The notes beneath the pieces are model-generated. The model did no database searches. It was not told the origin of the DNA and saw only the letters and a list, made by a program, of their open reading frames with translations. From Pantoea phytobeneficialis (GTDB taxonomy: Bacteria; Pseudomonadota; Gammaproteobacteria; Enterobacterales; Enterobacteriaceae): DNA of 64,000 nucleotides. The stretch is from positions 2,185,720 through 2,249,719 of the forward strand of contig NZ_CP024636.1 of the NCBI RefSeq assembly GCF_009728735.1, read 5' to 3'. Below, piece by piece: positions 24,259 to 32,920 of the stretch. The position numbers and the translations under genes were made by a program. Every line of letters starts with the position of its first letter. The first letter of the stretch is position 1.

Positions 24259-24380
24259 AACGGTGCTCCGGCAGTAAATTCATCAGACCAGCTGATGCAT
24301 GAATCACGCCAGAGCAATAAGATTCAGTGATATTTTTAACATATCATTGAATTTAAAAGAGATTAATCAACAAAAAAATA

Positions 24381-24410
24381 CGGCTGAATCTGCAACCTTA
24401 GATTCAGCCG
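24381..24410 (-). terminator. Terminator downstream of bioD2
   Basis: CGGCTGAATCT-gcaacctt-AGATTCAGCCG, an 11-bp stem. A-runs to its left give TATTTTTTTG after the hairpin on the minus strand, placing it 27 bp past the bioD2 stop. Confidence 0.85.
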
Positions 24411-24436
24411 ATTATCATTTGCCACTTTTCGTTTCA

Positions 24437-25138
24437 TCATGCCGCAGGTTTTGCACTGTCGTTGTGCGCAACATGCGTCGCAAGCAAGGATAGATCGAGA
24501 TAGCCGCTTAGCTCTCGTTGCTCGGCACGGGGTAAGTAAGGCAACTCACCTAACAAAGGGGCATGCAGTTTTTCACTCAGTACATCAATGATTTCAGCAT
24601 AATGCGCAAGGCCAGGGTTGATACGATTTGCCACCCAACCGACCAGCGGTAAACCATCCTGAGCCACTGCCTCTGCGGTCAGTAAAGCGTGGCTGATGCA
24701 TCCCTCTTTGATGCCCACCACCAGCACAACCGGTAATTGCTCCTTTTTGACCCAATTTGACAGCGGTTGCAGATCATTCATCAGGCTGCGCCAGCCGCCT
24801 GTGCCCTCCACCACCACATGCGGCGAACGATCCTGCAATGCGGCCAGTCCCTTACTCAGCAACGGGTAATCAATTTGGTGCGTTGGGCTGGTGCTGATTT
24901 CATCCTCTTCCAGGGTAATGGGGTTAATAGCGGCATAAGGTAATGCCAGGCCCGAAGCCTGCTGCAACAGCAGCGCATCTTTGTTGCGTAAACCCTCAGG
25001 GGTGGGTTTAGCACTTTTGGCAATAGGTTTATAACCTACGGCGCACTGACCATTCTGTGCAAAGCACTGTAACAGCGCGCGAGAAACCACGGTTTTGCCC
25101 ACCGCGGTGTCGGTACCGGTGATAAAGAGTGTTTTCAC
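24437..25138 (-). CDS. bioD2: ATP-dependent dethiobiotin synthetase BioD2
   Basis: A 233-residue P-loop enzyme with Walker A GTDTAVGKT (8-16) and the VEGTGGWRSLM motif. It matches E. coli YnfK (BioD2), the paralogue of the bio-operon BioD, which closes the ureido ring of 7,8-diaminopelargonic acid with CO2 and ATP. It sits next to mlc, as in E. coli, and ends at a strong terminator. The first bioD is presumably elsewhere in the genome. Confidence 0.92.
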   Translation of the reverse strand: MKTLFITGTDTAVGKTVVSRALLQCFAQNGQCAVGYKPIAKSAKPTPEGLRNKDALLLQQASGLALPYAAINPITLEEDEISTSPTHQIDYPLLSKGLAALQDRSPHVVVEGTGGWRSLMNDLQPLSNWVKKEQLPVVLVVGIKEGCISHALLTAEAVAQDGLPLVGWVANRINPGLAHYAEIIDVLSEKLHAPLLGELPYLPRAEQRELSGYLDLSLLATHVAHNDSAKPAA

Positions 25139-25242
25139 CCTTCCTCCTTCGTTTAGCGATGTGAACCAGAGGTGACGAAGGAGCAGTTTAAGGAAATGTC
25201 GTACCTGACAGATTGCGTTAGAACAAACTTAAGGCGGGCGGA

Positions 25243-26460
25243 TTAGCCCTGAAGCAGTTTTATCAGCAGATAACCGGAATAAAGGGCATCTTTCACTAAC
25301 GCCGCGGCACCTAATGTGCCGGGATCGTTAAACGCGGTGGGAGCCAGTTGGATTTCATCGCTATAGGCCGGTAACGCCTGCTGACGGATGGTGCTACTCA
25401 CGGCAGGAAACAGCACGTCGGCGGCCAGATTCAGTGGCGAGCCGATAAGAATTTGTCGCGGGTTGAAGATATTCACCATCATCGCCAACATGCGACCGAT
25501 ATGGTGCCCGACACCGGCAATCACATCACTCGCGAGACGGTCACCCTCCTGGGCGGCCTGACACAGGGCTTCAATGGTCAGCGGCACACCGTGCAAACGG
25601 CTTTCCGGCTGAGCGGGTAAACGCTGCGCTGCCAGGCCGAGCAGGCTACCGATGCTGGCCACGGTTTCCAGACAGCCATGATTACCGCAGTAGCACTGCT
25701 GACCATAGGGATCAATCTGGGTATGGCCAATTTCCACCAGCGCCCGCCCGCTTTTGTGCAGCAGCTGCCCGCCAGTAATCACCCCGGCACCCACGGTTTC
25801 ATCAATCACAATCTGGATGACGTCCTGCGCACCGCGCGACGCGCCAAACAGCGATTCGGCCAGCGTCCAGGCAGAAATATCGTGCTGGACAAACACCGGC
25901 ACGCCGGTGCGTTGCGACAGGGTTTCGCCCAGCGGCATATCCTGAATGGCGTAACCGGGCATACGATGCACCACCCCCGAGGCCGCATTGATCAAGCCGG
26001 GTAAGGTGATGGCGATGGCTGTCAGACGTTCAAGTTGTTTCTGATGGCGAATAAAAAAGGCATCAACCAGCTCCTGTAGCTCCTGCAACAGCGGTTTGTC
26101 CGGGCTGGCAATCAGTGGCAGACGATCTTCCTGTAAGGCGCGACTGCTGAGATCGCGTAATGTCAGGGTGATGTAACCCGGTTGAATGCGGATTGCCAGA
26201 TAGTGCCAGGCAAGGGTATCGAGAACCAGACCAATAGCCGGACGGCCACGGCTGCCAGGCTCCTGAAACTCGGTTTCCTGCACCAGATGCGCGTCCAGCA
26301 TTTCACGCACGATTTTGGTGATGCTGGCGGGAGCCAGTTGAGCACGTTTGGACAGTTCAATACGCGAAATCGGGCCGAAATGATCGATCAGTCGGTAAAC
26401 CACGCCTGCGTTGGTCTGCTTTATTTGGTCAATGTGGCCAGGTTGACTGTCCAGATTCAC
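25243..26460 (-). CDS. mlc: Sugar metabolism repressor Mlc (DgsA)
   Basis: A 405-residue ROK-family repressor, one residue shorter than E. coli Mlc. It has an N-terminal winged HTH (residues about 20-70, with RIELSKRAQLAPASITKIVR). The ROK glucokinase-like core carries the zinc motif CYCGNHGCLE. Mlc represses ptsG, ptsHI, manXYZ and malT until membrane EIICB-Glc sequesters it. The opening QPGHIDQIKQTNAG is the conserved start of Mlc, supporting ATG 26460. It is followed 104 bp later by bioD2, the E. coli order. Confidence 0.95.
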   Translation of the reverse strand: MNLDSQPGHIDQIKQTNAGVVYRLIDHFGPISRIELSKRAQLAPASITKIVREMLDAHLVQETEFQEPGSRGRPAIGLVLDTLAWHYLAIRIQPGYITLTLRDLSSRALQEDRLPLIASPDKPLLQELQELVDAFFIRHQKQLERLTAIAITLPGLINAASGVVHRMPGYAIQDMPLGETLSQRTGVPVFVQHDISAWTLAESLFGASRGAQDVIQIVIDETVGAGVITGGQLLHKSGRALVEIGHTQIDPYGQQCYCGNHGCLETVASIGSLLGLAAQRLPAQPESRLHGVPLTIEALCQAAQEGDRLASDVIAGVGHHIGRMLAMMVNIFNPRQILIGSPLNLAADVLFPAVSSTIRQQALPAYSDEIQLAPTAFNDPGTLGAAALVKDALYSGYLLIKLLQG

Positions 26461-26595
26461 GCCCTGCTCCCGGTTATTTTCGCGCTTCTAAATAAATAGC
26501 AACTATGGTGCGGCAGATTGGCGGATAGCGCCAAATATTTGATTAGATATGTGATTTGTCGCACATAATGTCGGGCTGTTTTCGCACCGTCTGGC

Positions 26596-27492
26596 TTAAG
26601 TTTCAGCGTTACGTTGTAACAGCTTCATCATATTTGCCATTTGCGCACTCGGCTCGCGCGTCGCTGACCACACCAGCCACACTTCAGACAACGCATCAGC
26701 CTCATGCAGCGGTAACCACACCACATCGGCGAGCCGTGCACGACGGAATGAGGCCGGTAAAATCGACACTCCCAATCCGGTAGCGACCAGGCCGAGGATG
26801 GTCATCGCTTCCCCGACTTCCTGGGTAATAAAGGGTTTGATCTGGTAGCGGTGCAGCAACGCCAGGATCTCGCCATATAAGGCGGTGCCCCCAAGTGGAT
26901 CGAAAAAGACAAAAGGTTCGTTCGCCAACGCCTGAATCGAGATAGCCTCGGCATCGGCCAGTGGATGCGCCCAGTGCACCACTGCACACAAGGGTTCGCG
27001 CAGCAACAGCTGATGCTGCAAATCACTCGGTAACGGCGTATTACGCATCACACCAAGATCGAGACGCCCTTCGTGCAGCGGTGCCAGTTGTTGTCGGGTG
27101 TTAATCTCCTGCATCTGGATATGCACGGCCGGCCAGCGCTGGCGGAAATGGTAGAGTGCATCGGATACCAGCCCGGTAAAGGGTGCTGAGGAGGTGAAAC
27201 CAATGCGCAGTTCCCCTTCCTGACCGTTATGGAGCCGCGCCGCACGGCTGGCCGCCTGTTCGACCTGAAGCAAAATCCCACGCGCATCCTGCAAAAATTG
27301 CTGCCCGGCGGCGGTGATCTGCACGCTGCGATTGGTGCGGGTGAACAGTTGCGCGCCAATTTCCTGTTCCAGTTGCTGAATCTGTTGGCTGAGTGGCGGT
27401 TGCGAAATATTGAGGCGGAGGGCCGCGCGACCAAAATGCAGCTCTTCAGCCACTGCAATGAAATAGCGAAGATGACGGAGTTCGACATTCAT
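26596..27492 (-). CDS. ynfL: LysR-family regulator YnfL
   Basis: A 298-residue LysR regulator. The HTH is at residues 5-64 (LRYFIAVAEELHFGRAALRL then SQPPLSQQIQQLE). The effector-binding domain follows from about residue 90. It is divergent from the MFS gene ynfM across 94 bp, the same arrangement and order as in E. coli, so it most likely controls ynfM. The inducer is unknown. Confidence 0.88.
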   Translation of the reverse strand: MNVELRHLRYFIAVAEELHFGRAALRLNISQPPLSQQIQQLEQEIGAQLFTRTNRSVQITAAGQQFLQDARGILLQVEQAASRAARLHNGQEGELRIGFTSSAPFTGLVSDALYHFRQRWPAVHIQMQEINTRQQLAPLHEGRLDLGVMRNTPLPSDLQHQLLLREPLCAVVHWAHPLADAEAISIQALANEPFVFFDPLGGTALYGEILALLHRYQIKPFITQEVGEAMTILGLVATGLGVSILPASFRRARLADVVWLPLHEADALSEVWLVWSATREPSAQMANMMKLLQRNAET

Positions 27493-27586
27493 ATTTTAAA
27501 CGTCTCATTCGAGATTATTAATATATTGTACAACCTATTATCACTTTCCTACGATAGCAATACCTTTTGAAATTTGAGGATTTTCC

Positions 27587-28843
27587 GTGAGTCGCTCTTC
27601 TCAGGCGGTGACACTCGATGAGGACGAAGTGTCCGTCGTGCCTGCTTCTGCTCCAGCGTCAGTAACATGGATTGAACGCGGTTCGCCGCAATTTATGCGT
27701 GTTACCCTTGCCCTGTTCTCGGCTGGTCTTGCCACTTTTGCCTTGTTGTATTGTGTCCAGCCGATTCTGCCGGTGCTCTCCCAGCAGTTTGGCGTTTCGC
27801 CTGCGGCCAGCAGCATCTCGCTGTCGTTATCCACCGGCCTGATGGCGCTGGGTTTGCTGGTCACCGGGCCGCTCTCCGACGCTATTGGTCGTAAGTCGGT
27901 GATGGTCACCGCATTGATGCTCGCTGCGTTATGCACCGTGATTTCCGCCATGATGACCAGCTGGCACGGCATTCTGTTGATGCGTGCGCTGATTGGTTTG
28001 TCGTTGAGTGGGGTCGCCGCGGTGGGCATGACCTACCTGAGTGAAGAGATTCATCCGCGAGTGATCGCCTTTTCCATGGGCCTGTATATCAGCGGCAACT
28101 CGATTGGTGGCATGAGCGGTCGTCTGCTGACCGGGGTATTGACCGACCTCTTCTCGTGGCGCATCGCCATTGGTGTGATCGGCTGTTTTTCGCTGGCATC
28201 GGCGCTGATGTTCTGGAAAATCCTGCCGGCTTCCCGTCATTTCCGTCCGGCTTCATTACGTCCGCATAATTTGCTGATTAACTTCCGTCTGCACTGGCGT
28301 GACAAAGGCCTGCCGCTGCTGTTCGCCGAAGGTTTCCTGCTGATGGGCGCATTTGTCACCCTGTTTAACTACATTGGTTATCGCCTGCTGAGTGCGCCGT
28401 GGTTTCTCAGCCAGGCCGTGGTCGGTTTGTTGTCGGTGGTGTATCTGACCGGGTCCTGGAGTTCACCCAAAGCCGGAGCCATGACCAGTCGCTTTGGCCG
28501 GGGGCCGGTGATGATTACCGCCACGGCGATCATGCTGTGCGGCCTGCTGCTGACGGCGTTCAATACCTTGTGGATCATCCTGCCGGGTATGATGCTGTTT
28601 ACCGCCGGATTTTTTGCCGCCCACTCGGTTGCCAGCGGATGGATCGGCCCACGCGCCCGTCGGGCAAAAGGCCAGGCCTCGTCGCTCTATCTCTTCAGTT
28701 ATTATGTGGGTTCCAGCGTTGCCGGTACGTTAGGTGGCGTGTTCTGGCACAGTTTTGGCTGGGGCGGTGTGACCGCTTTTATCAGCGTGTTGCTGGTGCT
28801 GGCCTTGCTGGTCGGCTGGCGTTTGCAGTGCCGCCAATTGTAA
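27587..28843 (+). CDS. ynfM: MFS transporter YnfM
   Basis: A 418-residue, 12-helix major facilitator, the length of E. coli YnfM (417), an inner-membrane protein able to export arabinose. Motif A is GPLSDAIGRKSVMVT. The N-terminal 35 residues are cytoplasmic and acidic. The start is GTG 27587 with TGAGGA 7 bp upstream; no nearby ATG in frame is better placed. It is divergent from ynfL. Confidence 0.88.
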   Translation: MSRSSQAVTLDEDEVSVVPASAPASVTWIERGSPQFMRVTLALFSAGLATFALLYCVQPILPVLSQQFGVSPAASSISLSLSTGLMALGLLVTGPLSDAIGRKSVMVTALMLAALCTVISAMMTSWHGILLMRALIGLSLSGVAAVGMTYLSEEIHPRVIAFSMGLYISGNSIGGMSGRLLTGVLTDLFSWRIAIGVIGCFSLASALMFWKILPASRHFRPASLRPHNLLINFRLHWRDKGLPLLFAEGFLLMGAFVTLFNYIGYRLLSAPWFLSQAVVGLLSVVYLTGSWSSPKAGAMTSRFGRGPVMITATAIMLCGLLLTAFNTLWIILPGMMLFTAGFFAAHSVASGWIGPRARRAKGQASSLYLFSYYVGSSVAGTLGGVFWHSFGWGGVTAFISVLLVLALLVGWRLQCRQL

Positions 28844-28860
28844 TTCTCTCCATCAGTATG

Positions 28861-28879
28861 CGGGGCCACTGTGCCCCGT
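28861..28879 (+). terminator. Probable ynfM terminator
   Basis: CGGGGC-cactgt-GCCCCG followed by TTTCCCC, 17 bp after the ynfM stop. The stem is strong but the T-run is only three bases. Confidence 0.5.
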
Positions 28880-29009
28880 TTCCCCTCGCGTAATCACACC
28901 TGTCGGCAAACTTTCAGTGCCAGTGAAAACAAAATAGCAATCGCTAGCTATAATTTATTCTATTCCAAAAATAGTTGGATTTTTTCTTTCACAGCAACGA
29001 GGAAGCCAA

Positions 29010-29261
29010 ATGGAACTTTACTATTACGTCGATAAATACGCCGGCTATAACGACAATCATGTGGTACATGCAACGGGTTGCCCTTTCCTTCCTCCCGACG
29101 CCGCAAGGCGCTTTCTTGGCACTTTTTATACCGCTAACGCTGCCATTCAACAGGCGCGCAAGTTTTATCCTTCTGCACTGGGCTGTGAACATTGTTGCCC
29201 AATTACGGTAAAAAAAAACCTGACCACACAGAATAGCGTGGCGCTAAAACACATGGTCTGA
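29010..29261 (+). CDS. Small His/Cys-containing protein, unrecognised
   Basis: An 83-residue protein without signal peptide or membrane segment. It has an N-terminal YYYVDKYAGYNDNHVVHATG and three later cysteines. HATGCPFLP and ALGCEHCCP could bind a metal through cysteines and histidines or form disulfides. A GAGG site lies 7 bp before ATG 29010. It is a lone gene between ynfM and cybB. I do not recognise a named family. The pattern (YYVD, HxxxC, LGxF, A-x2-A-R, GCxxCC) looks conserved by eye, suggesting a real gene. Confidence 0.65.
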   Translation: MELYYYVDKYAGYNDNHVVHATGCPFLPPDAARRFLGTFYTANAAIQQARKFYPSALGCEHCCPITVKKNLTTQNSVALKHMV

Positions 29262-29372
29262 CTCTGATATTCCCAGTCTGATACGGCCCGCGACGTTGCG
29301 CCATTTTGTTAAGTTTTCCTGTGGCATTTCGCTATGTTAGACACCAATAATATTGCTTCAGGTAGAACGCTC

Positions 29373-29915
29373 ATGCGGGAAAAATACGCAACGTCGCAAA
29401 TCGCCCTCCACTGGTTGACCTTGTTATTAATCGCTGTTGCCTATACCACCATTGAGCTACGAGGTCTGGCGGCCCGCGGTACGGTTGCGCGCAGCCTGAT
29501 GATCATGACGCACTTTAGCTGTGGCGTATCGGTGTGGGTGCTGATGCTGGTGCGTGCCGCATTACGTCATCGTCATACATCGCCTGATATCAATCCCGCA
29601 CCACCACGCTGGCAGCATATGCTCGCCCATCTGATGCATTTCCTGCTGTACGCGCTGTTTCTGGCGTTACCGACTCTCGGCGTTGCCTCGAAATATCTCA
29701 ATGGTCGTCCCTGGCAGGTATTTGGCTTGTCGATGCCGGTGAGCAGCACACCGAATTTTGACCTCGCCGATACCTTGATTGGCTGGCATGAAACCCTGGC
29801 ACCGCTCGGCTACTGGCTGATTGGCCTGCATGCCGTCGCCGCACTGCTGCATCACTATATTCTGAAGGACAACACGCTGATCCGCATGATGCCTGCGCGC
29901 AAGCGCAACCCGTAG
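29373..29915 (+). CDS. cybB: Cytochrome b561 CybB
   Basis: A 180-residue diheme membrane cytochrome with four helices. It closely follows E. coli CybB (superoxide:ubiquinone oxidoreductase activity reported). Opening KYATSQIALHWLTLLL carries the first heme histidine. THFSCGVSVWVL, HLMHFLLYALFLALP and WHETLAPLGYWLIGLHAVAA supply the others. The ATG at 29373 fits the E. coli N-terminus; an in-frame ATG at 29334 would add 13 unrelated residues. Confidence 0.93.
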   Translation: MREKYATSQIALHWLTLLLIAVAYTTIELRGLAARGTVARSLMIMTHFSCGVSVWVLMLVRAALRHRHTSPDINPAPPRWQHMLAHLMHFLLYALFLALPTLGVASKYLNGRPWQVFGLSMPVSSTPNFDLADTLIGWHETLAPLGYWLIGLHAVAALLHHYILKDNTLIRMMPARKRNP

Positions 29916-29925
29916 CGGCGCGATG
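29912..29925. repeat. Truncated REP-like repeat arm
   Basis: GTAGCGGCGCGATG only; the right arm is gone. A second small hairpin (CCCAGG-ctatcaa-CCTGGG) follows at about 29940-29958 and may end the cybB transcript. Confidence 0.5.
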
Positions 29926-30041
29926 GTTCTGACGATAACCCCAGGCTATCAACCTGGGCGTCGGTGATAAAAAATATTCAGCAATAAAATACGGTTAGAT
30001 GGTTTCCCTCAGCGTATTAATCCTCCACAATAGGCATAATT

Positions 30042-30057
30042 TGTGACAAAGGTCACT
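30042..30057. promoter_or_regulatory. CRP-type site upstream of sotB
   Basis: TGTGA-caaagg-TCACT matches the CRP consensus TGTGA-N6-TCACA at nine of ten positions, centred about 58 bp before the sotB ATG. It implies catabolite control of the efflux gene. Confidence 0.55.
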
Positions 30058-30107
30058 TTACATCGGGCCTTTCGCCCCTCATTTGCTGCCTGACTGATCT
30101 GAATTTC

Positions 30108-31292
30108 ATGCAATCAACAACCGTCTCCCGTAAAACGGCCTGGCTACGCGTCGTGTTGCTGGCCATCGCCGCTTTTGTCTTCAATACCACCGAGTTTGTG
30201 CCGGTCGGCTTACTGTCAGATATCGCCGCCAGTTATGGGATGAGAACGGCAGATGTCGGCATCATGCTGACCATTTACGCTTGGGTGGTGGCGCTGCTGT
30301 CGCTGCCGCTGATGCTGCTGACGCGCAATATTGAGCGTCGTCTGCTGCTGTCGATTCTGTTTGTGTTGTTTATCGCCAGCCATGTGCTCTCCTCGGTCGC
30401 CTGGGATTTCACCTCGCTGGTTATCTCCCGCATTGGTATCGCGCTGGCACATGCGGTGTTCTGGTCAATTACCGCCTCGCTGGCCATTCGTGTCGCGCCG
30501 GCAGGTAAGAAAACCCAGGCGCTCAGTATGCTGGCGACCGGTACGGCGCTGGCGATGGTGCTGGGCGTGCCGATTGGTCGTGTTGTCGGCCAGTATCTCG
30601 GCTGGCGAACCACCTTCGGCATGATTGGTTTGTCTGCGCTGGTTCTGCTGGTGCTGCTGGCACGTATTCTGCCACGCCTGCCCAGCGAGCATACCGGGTC
30701 ACTCAGCAGCGTGCCGATGCTGTTTCGCCGCCCGGCGCTGGTCAGCATGTATGTGTTGGTCACGGTAGTGGTGACAGCGCATTACACCGCCTACAGCTAC
30801 ATTGAACCCTTTATGCAGGTGGTGGCGAACGCCGGGGAAAACTTCACCACGCTGTTGCTGCTGCTGTTTGGATCGGCAGGAATTATCGGCAGCGTGCTGT
30901 TCAGCACCCTCGGCAATAAATATCCTTCGGCGCTGCTGATTGCTGCGATTGCGGTGATCACCTTATGCATGGGTCTGCTGATTTTTGCCGCCGTGCGCCC
31001 TGCCGCGATTACAACCCTGTGTATTTTCTGGGGCATGGCGATGATGATGATTGGTCTGGCAATGCAGGTGCGTGTGCTGTCGCTGGCACCGGACGCAACC
31101 GACGTTGCTATGTCACTGATGTCCGGTATTTATAACATCGGCATCGGTGCGGGTGCGCTACTCGGAAATCAGGTCAGCCTGCATTTGAAAATGGCGGATG
31201 TGGGTAATATTGGTGGGTTAATCGGCCTGGTAGCGCTGTTCTGGTGTATCTATATCTTCCGTCGTTATCCGCAGTTACGTTCCAACGGTTAA
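30108..31292 (+). CDS. sotB: Sugar efflux transporter SotB
   Basis: A 394-residue, 12-helix MFS exporter closely matching E. coli SotB/YdeA. That protein exports arabinose and IPTG and limits sugar accumulation. Shared landmarks are [15 protein letters not shown] near residue 26, [20 protein letters not shown] in the middle and ALAPDATD-like [19 protein letters not shown]. The ribosome site before ATG 30108 is weak, but the N-terminus [11 protein letters not shown] aligns with E. coli. A CRP-type box lies upstream. Confidence 0.93.
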   Translation: MQSTTVSRKTAWLRVVLLAIAAFVFNTTEFVPVGLLSDIAASYGMRTADVGIMLTIYAWVVALLSLPLMLLTRNIERRLLLSILFVLFIASHVLSSVAWDFTSLVISRIGIALAHAVFWSITASLAIRVAPAGKKTQALSMLATGTALAMVLGVPIGRVVGQYLGWRTTFGMIGLSALVLLVLLARILPRLPSEHTGSLSSVPMLFRRPALVSMYVLVTVVVTAHYTAYSYIEPFMQVVANAGENFTTLLLLLFGSAGIIGSVLFSTLGNKYPSALLIAAIAVITLCMGLLIFAAVRPAAITTLCIFWGMAMMMIGLAMQVRVLSLAPDATDVAMSLMSGIYNIGIGAGALLGNQVSLHLKMADVGNIGGLIGLVALFWCIYIFRRYPQLRSNG

Positions 31293-31299
31293 AAAAAGG

Positions 31300-31326
31300 G
31301 GCTTCAGATAGCCGCTATCTGAAGCC
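31300..31326 (-). terminator. Terminator of the DUF1471 gene
   Basis: GGCTTCAGATAG-ccg-CTATCTGAAGCC, a 12-bp perfect stem with a run of A to its left. It therefore gives CCTTTTTTTAA on the minus strand, just past the stop of the small gene at 31346. It may also stop sotB readthrough. Confidence 0.88.
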
Positions 31327-31345
31327 TGTCCCCTCTCGATCCCTA

Positions 31346-31603
31346 CTATTTATAAAGCTCTGCGGTGCCATGCAGGTTGTTGTTGCCAGAGGTCGAAGTG
31401 ATGCGGAAAGACTTTGCTCCCGCAGCGCTCGCCTTCTCCGCCAGTTGATTTTCCAGTGAAGTCAGATCCGTACTGCCAGATGCGCTTACCACACCGATTT
31501 GCTGTTGATTAACCGGTGCTTCGCTTACCAGGTCAGCCGCCATTGTACCGAATGCGATTGATGACAGGGCCACAGCGGCCAGGGTCAGTTTAATGCTTTT
31601 CAT
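31346..31603 (-). CDS. DUF1471 (YdgH/BhsA/McbA-like) stress-response peptide
   Basis: An 85-residue periplasmic protein with signal peptide MKSIKLTLAAVALSSIAFGT, ending in MAA. The single DUF1471 domain has the typical end, AAAGAKSFRITSTSGNNNLHGTAELYK. Family members (BhsA, McbA, YhcN) are induced by acid, peroxide or metals and affect biofilm. The ATG at 31603 is chosen because the signal peptide starts there. It is divergent from a TetR gene whose operators lie in between. Confidence 0.88.
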   Translation of the reverse strand: MKSIKLTLAAVALSSIAFGTMAADLVSEAPVNQQQIGVVSASGSTDLTSLENQLAEKASAAGAKSFRITSTSGNNNLHGTAELYK

Positions 31604-31648
31604 GATCGTCTCTCTTTGCAGATGAAGTTGGGTGGGTCGCCATTTAAT

Positions 31649-31840
31649 TAACAACCGTTAAATAAATACTAAATCCAAAGTCGGATGCGCGTCAACTATT
31701 TTATTAACGGTCGTTATTTTAATGAGAAGTGGCGTAAGTATGGGCTTCAGCGCGTACCGGGACTTTACCATTCAGGGGATTTTGCCCAGGAAGGCACAAA
31801 CGGACAAAGTGGTGTTGCATATTAATTTAATGATCGGTAA
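31649..31840. promoter_or_regulatory. Three operator-like sites between the DUF1471 and TetR genes
   Basis: Related AT-rich imperfect palindromes share ACCGTTAA-type halves: TTAACAACCGTTAA (about 31648-31661), TTAACGGTCGTTA (31704-31716) and TTAATGATCGGTAA (31827-31840, reading TTACCGATCATTAA on the other strand). They cover both divergent promoters and fit autoregulation by the TetR protein. The third site is 33 bp from the TetR start. Confidence 0.5.
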
Positions 31841-31873
31841 TTTAATAAGCATGTTGAGCTGTGGTGAGGATCT

Positions 31874-32521
31874 ATGAGCCAGATAACTGAACCGACCCTG
31901 CGTAAAAGTCGTGGCAGACCTAAAGTCTTCGATCGTGACGATGCGCTGGATAAAGCCCTGATGCTGTTCTGGGCACACGGCTATGAAGGCACCTCACTGG
32001 CGGATCTGGTCAGTGCCACTGGCGCCAAAGCGCCAACGCTTTACGCGGAGTTTGCTAACAAAGAAGGTTTGTTTAAAGCCGCCATGCAGCGCTATATCGA
32101 AAGGTTTAGTGCGCAGCGTAACGCGGTGCTGAATGATGCCTCGCTGGATGTGAAAACCGCGGTTGAGTCCTATTTTCGCGCCACCGCAGCCTGTTTTACC
32201 GAATGTGATAAACCCGCTGGCTGCTTTTTTATCTGCACCTCCAGCGCCCTGTCGGCCAGTTCTGAAGAAGTGGCGCACATGCTGGAACAACAGCATCATG
32301 CGCAGGAACGGGCCTTGCAGCAGTTCCTTGCCGCACGCCAGCAGCGCGGTGAGTTACCCGCGTGCAGCAATACCGCAACGCTGGCGAGCTTCCTCGCCTG
32401 TGTATTGCAGGGTATGTCTGTGCGCGCCCGTGAAGGCGCAAACCGGGAAGATTTAGAACAGATTGTGGATACGCAGATGGCGATCTGGCCCGCTTTGGCG
32501 GGATATTGCGCGCTTAACTAA
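31874..32521 (+). CDS. TetR/AcrR-family regulator
   Basis: A 215-residue regulator with an N-terminal HTH (residues 18-70, with GRPKVFDRDDALDKALMLFW, then SLADLVSATGAKAPTLYAEF). The ligand domain contains several cysteines (AACFTECDKPAGCFFICTSS), which could make it redox-responsive, though that is speculative. GAGGATCT precedes ATG 31874. It most likely represses the divergent DUF1471 gene and itself. Confidence 0.85.
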   Translation: MSQITEPTLRKSRGRPKVFDRDDALDKALMLFWAHGYEGTSLADLVSATGAKAPTLYAEFANKEGLFKAAMQRYIERFSAQRNAVLNDASLDVKTAVESYFRATAACFTECDKPAGCFFICTSSALSASSEEVAHMLEQQHHAQERALQQFLAARQQRGELPACSNTATLASFLACVLQGMSVRAREGANREDLEQIVDTQMAIWPALAGYCALN

Positions 32522-32540
32522 CCTGCCGCTTACATCCGTC

Positions 32541-32576
32541 CCCTCATCCCGGCCTTCTCCCGCTTGCGGGAGAAGG
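32541..32576. repeat. Second copy of the TTCTCCCGC palindrome
   Basis: CCCTCATCCCGG flank, then CCTTCTCCCGC-tt-GCGGGAGAAGG. It is the same element as at 4039-4078, in opposite orientation, here between the convergent TetR and rhaM genes. Confidence 0.7.
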
Positions 32577-32605
32577 AGACGTGCAATATGTGGGATGGTC
32601 GTGGT

Positions 32606-32920
32606 TTAAGGCAGGAAAAACATCGGTTTTAGCTCAGCGCTGACCGGGCTGTGATCCGCGTTCGACGGCATCAAATCCTTCATGGACGCCCACCAGCGTT
32701 GGCAAACCTCGGTTTGCGCCACCGCCTGCCAGCGGGCTTCCGACTCGATTTCGACACTGGCAAACAGCAGATTGCGTTCCGCATCCAGCCAGATGGCGTA
32801 ATTACTCGCGCCATGCGTCTTCAGCGTTGCCGCCAGTTCCGGCCAGATGGGTGAATGGCGACGCAGATACTCATCATGGCAATCCGCATGCACCTGCATC
32901 ACGAAGGCTCTACGCAACAT
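32606..32920 (-). CDS. rhaM: L-rhamnose mutarotase
   Basis: At 104 residues it has the same length as E. coli RhaM. It interconverts alpha and beta L-rhamnopyranose to feed RhaA. Conserved blocks are [20 protein letters not shown] (the active-site His and aromatic residues), NYAIWLD and [15 protein letters not shown]. The start ATG 32920 overlaps the rhaD stop by 11 bp, so it is the coupled last gene of rhaBADM. Confidence 0.95.
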   Translation of the reverse strand: MLRRAFVMQVHADCHDEYLRRHSPIWPELAATLKTHGASNYAIWLDAERNLLFASVEIESEARWQAVAQTEVCQRWWASMKDLMPSNADHSPVSAELKPMFFLP

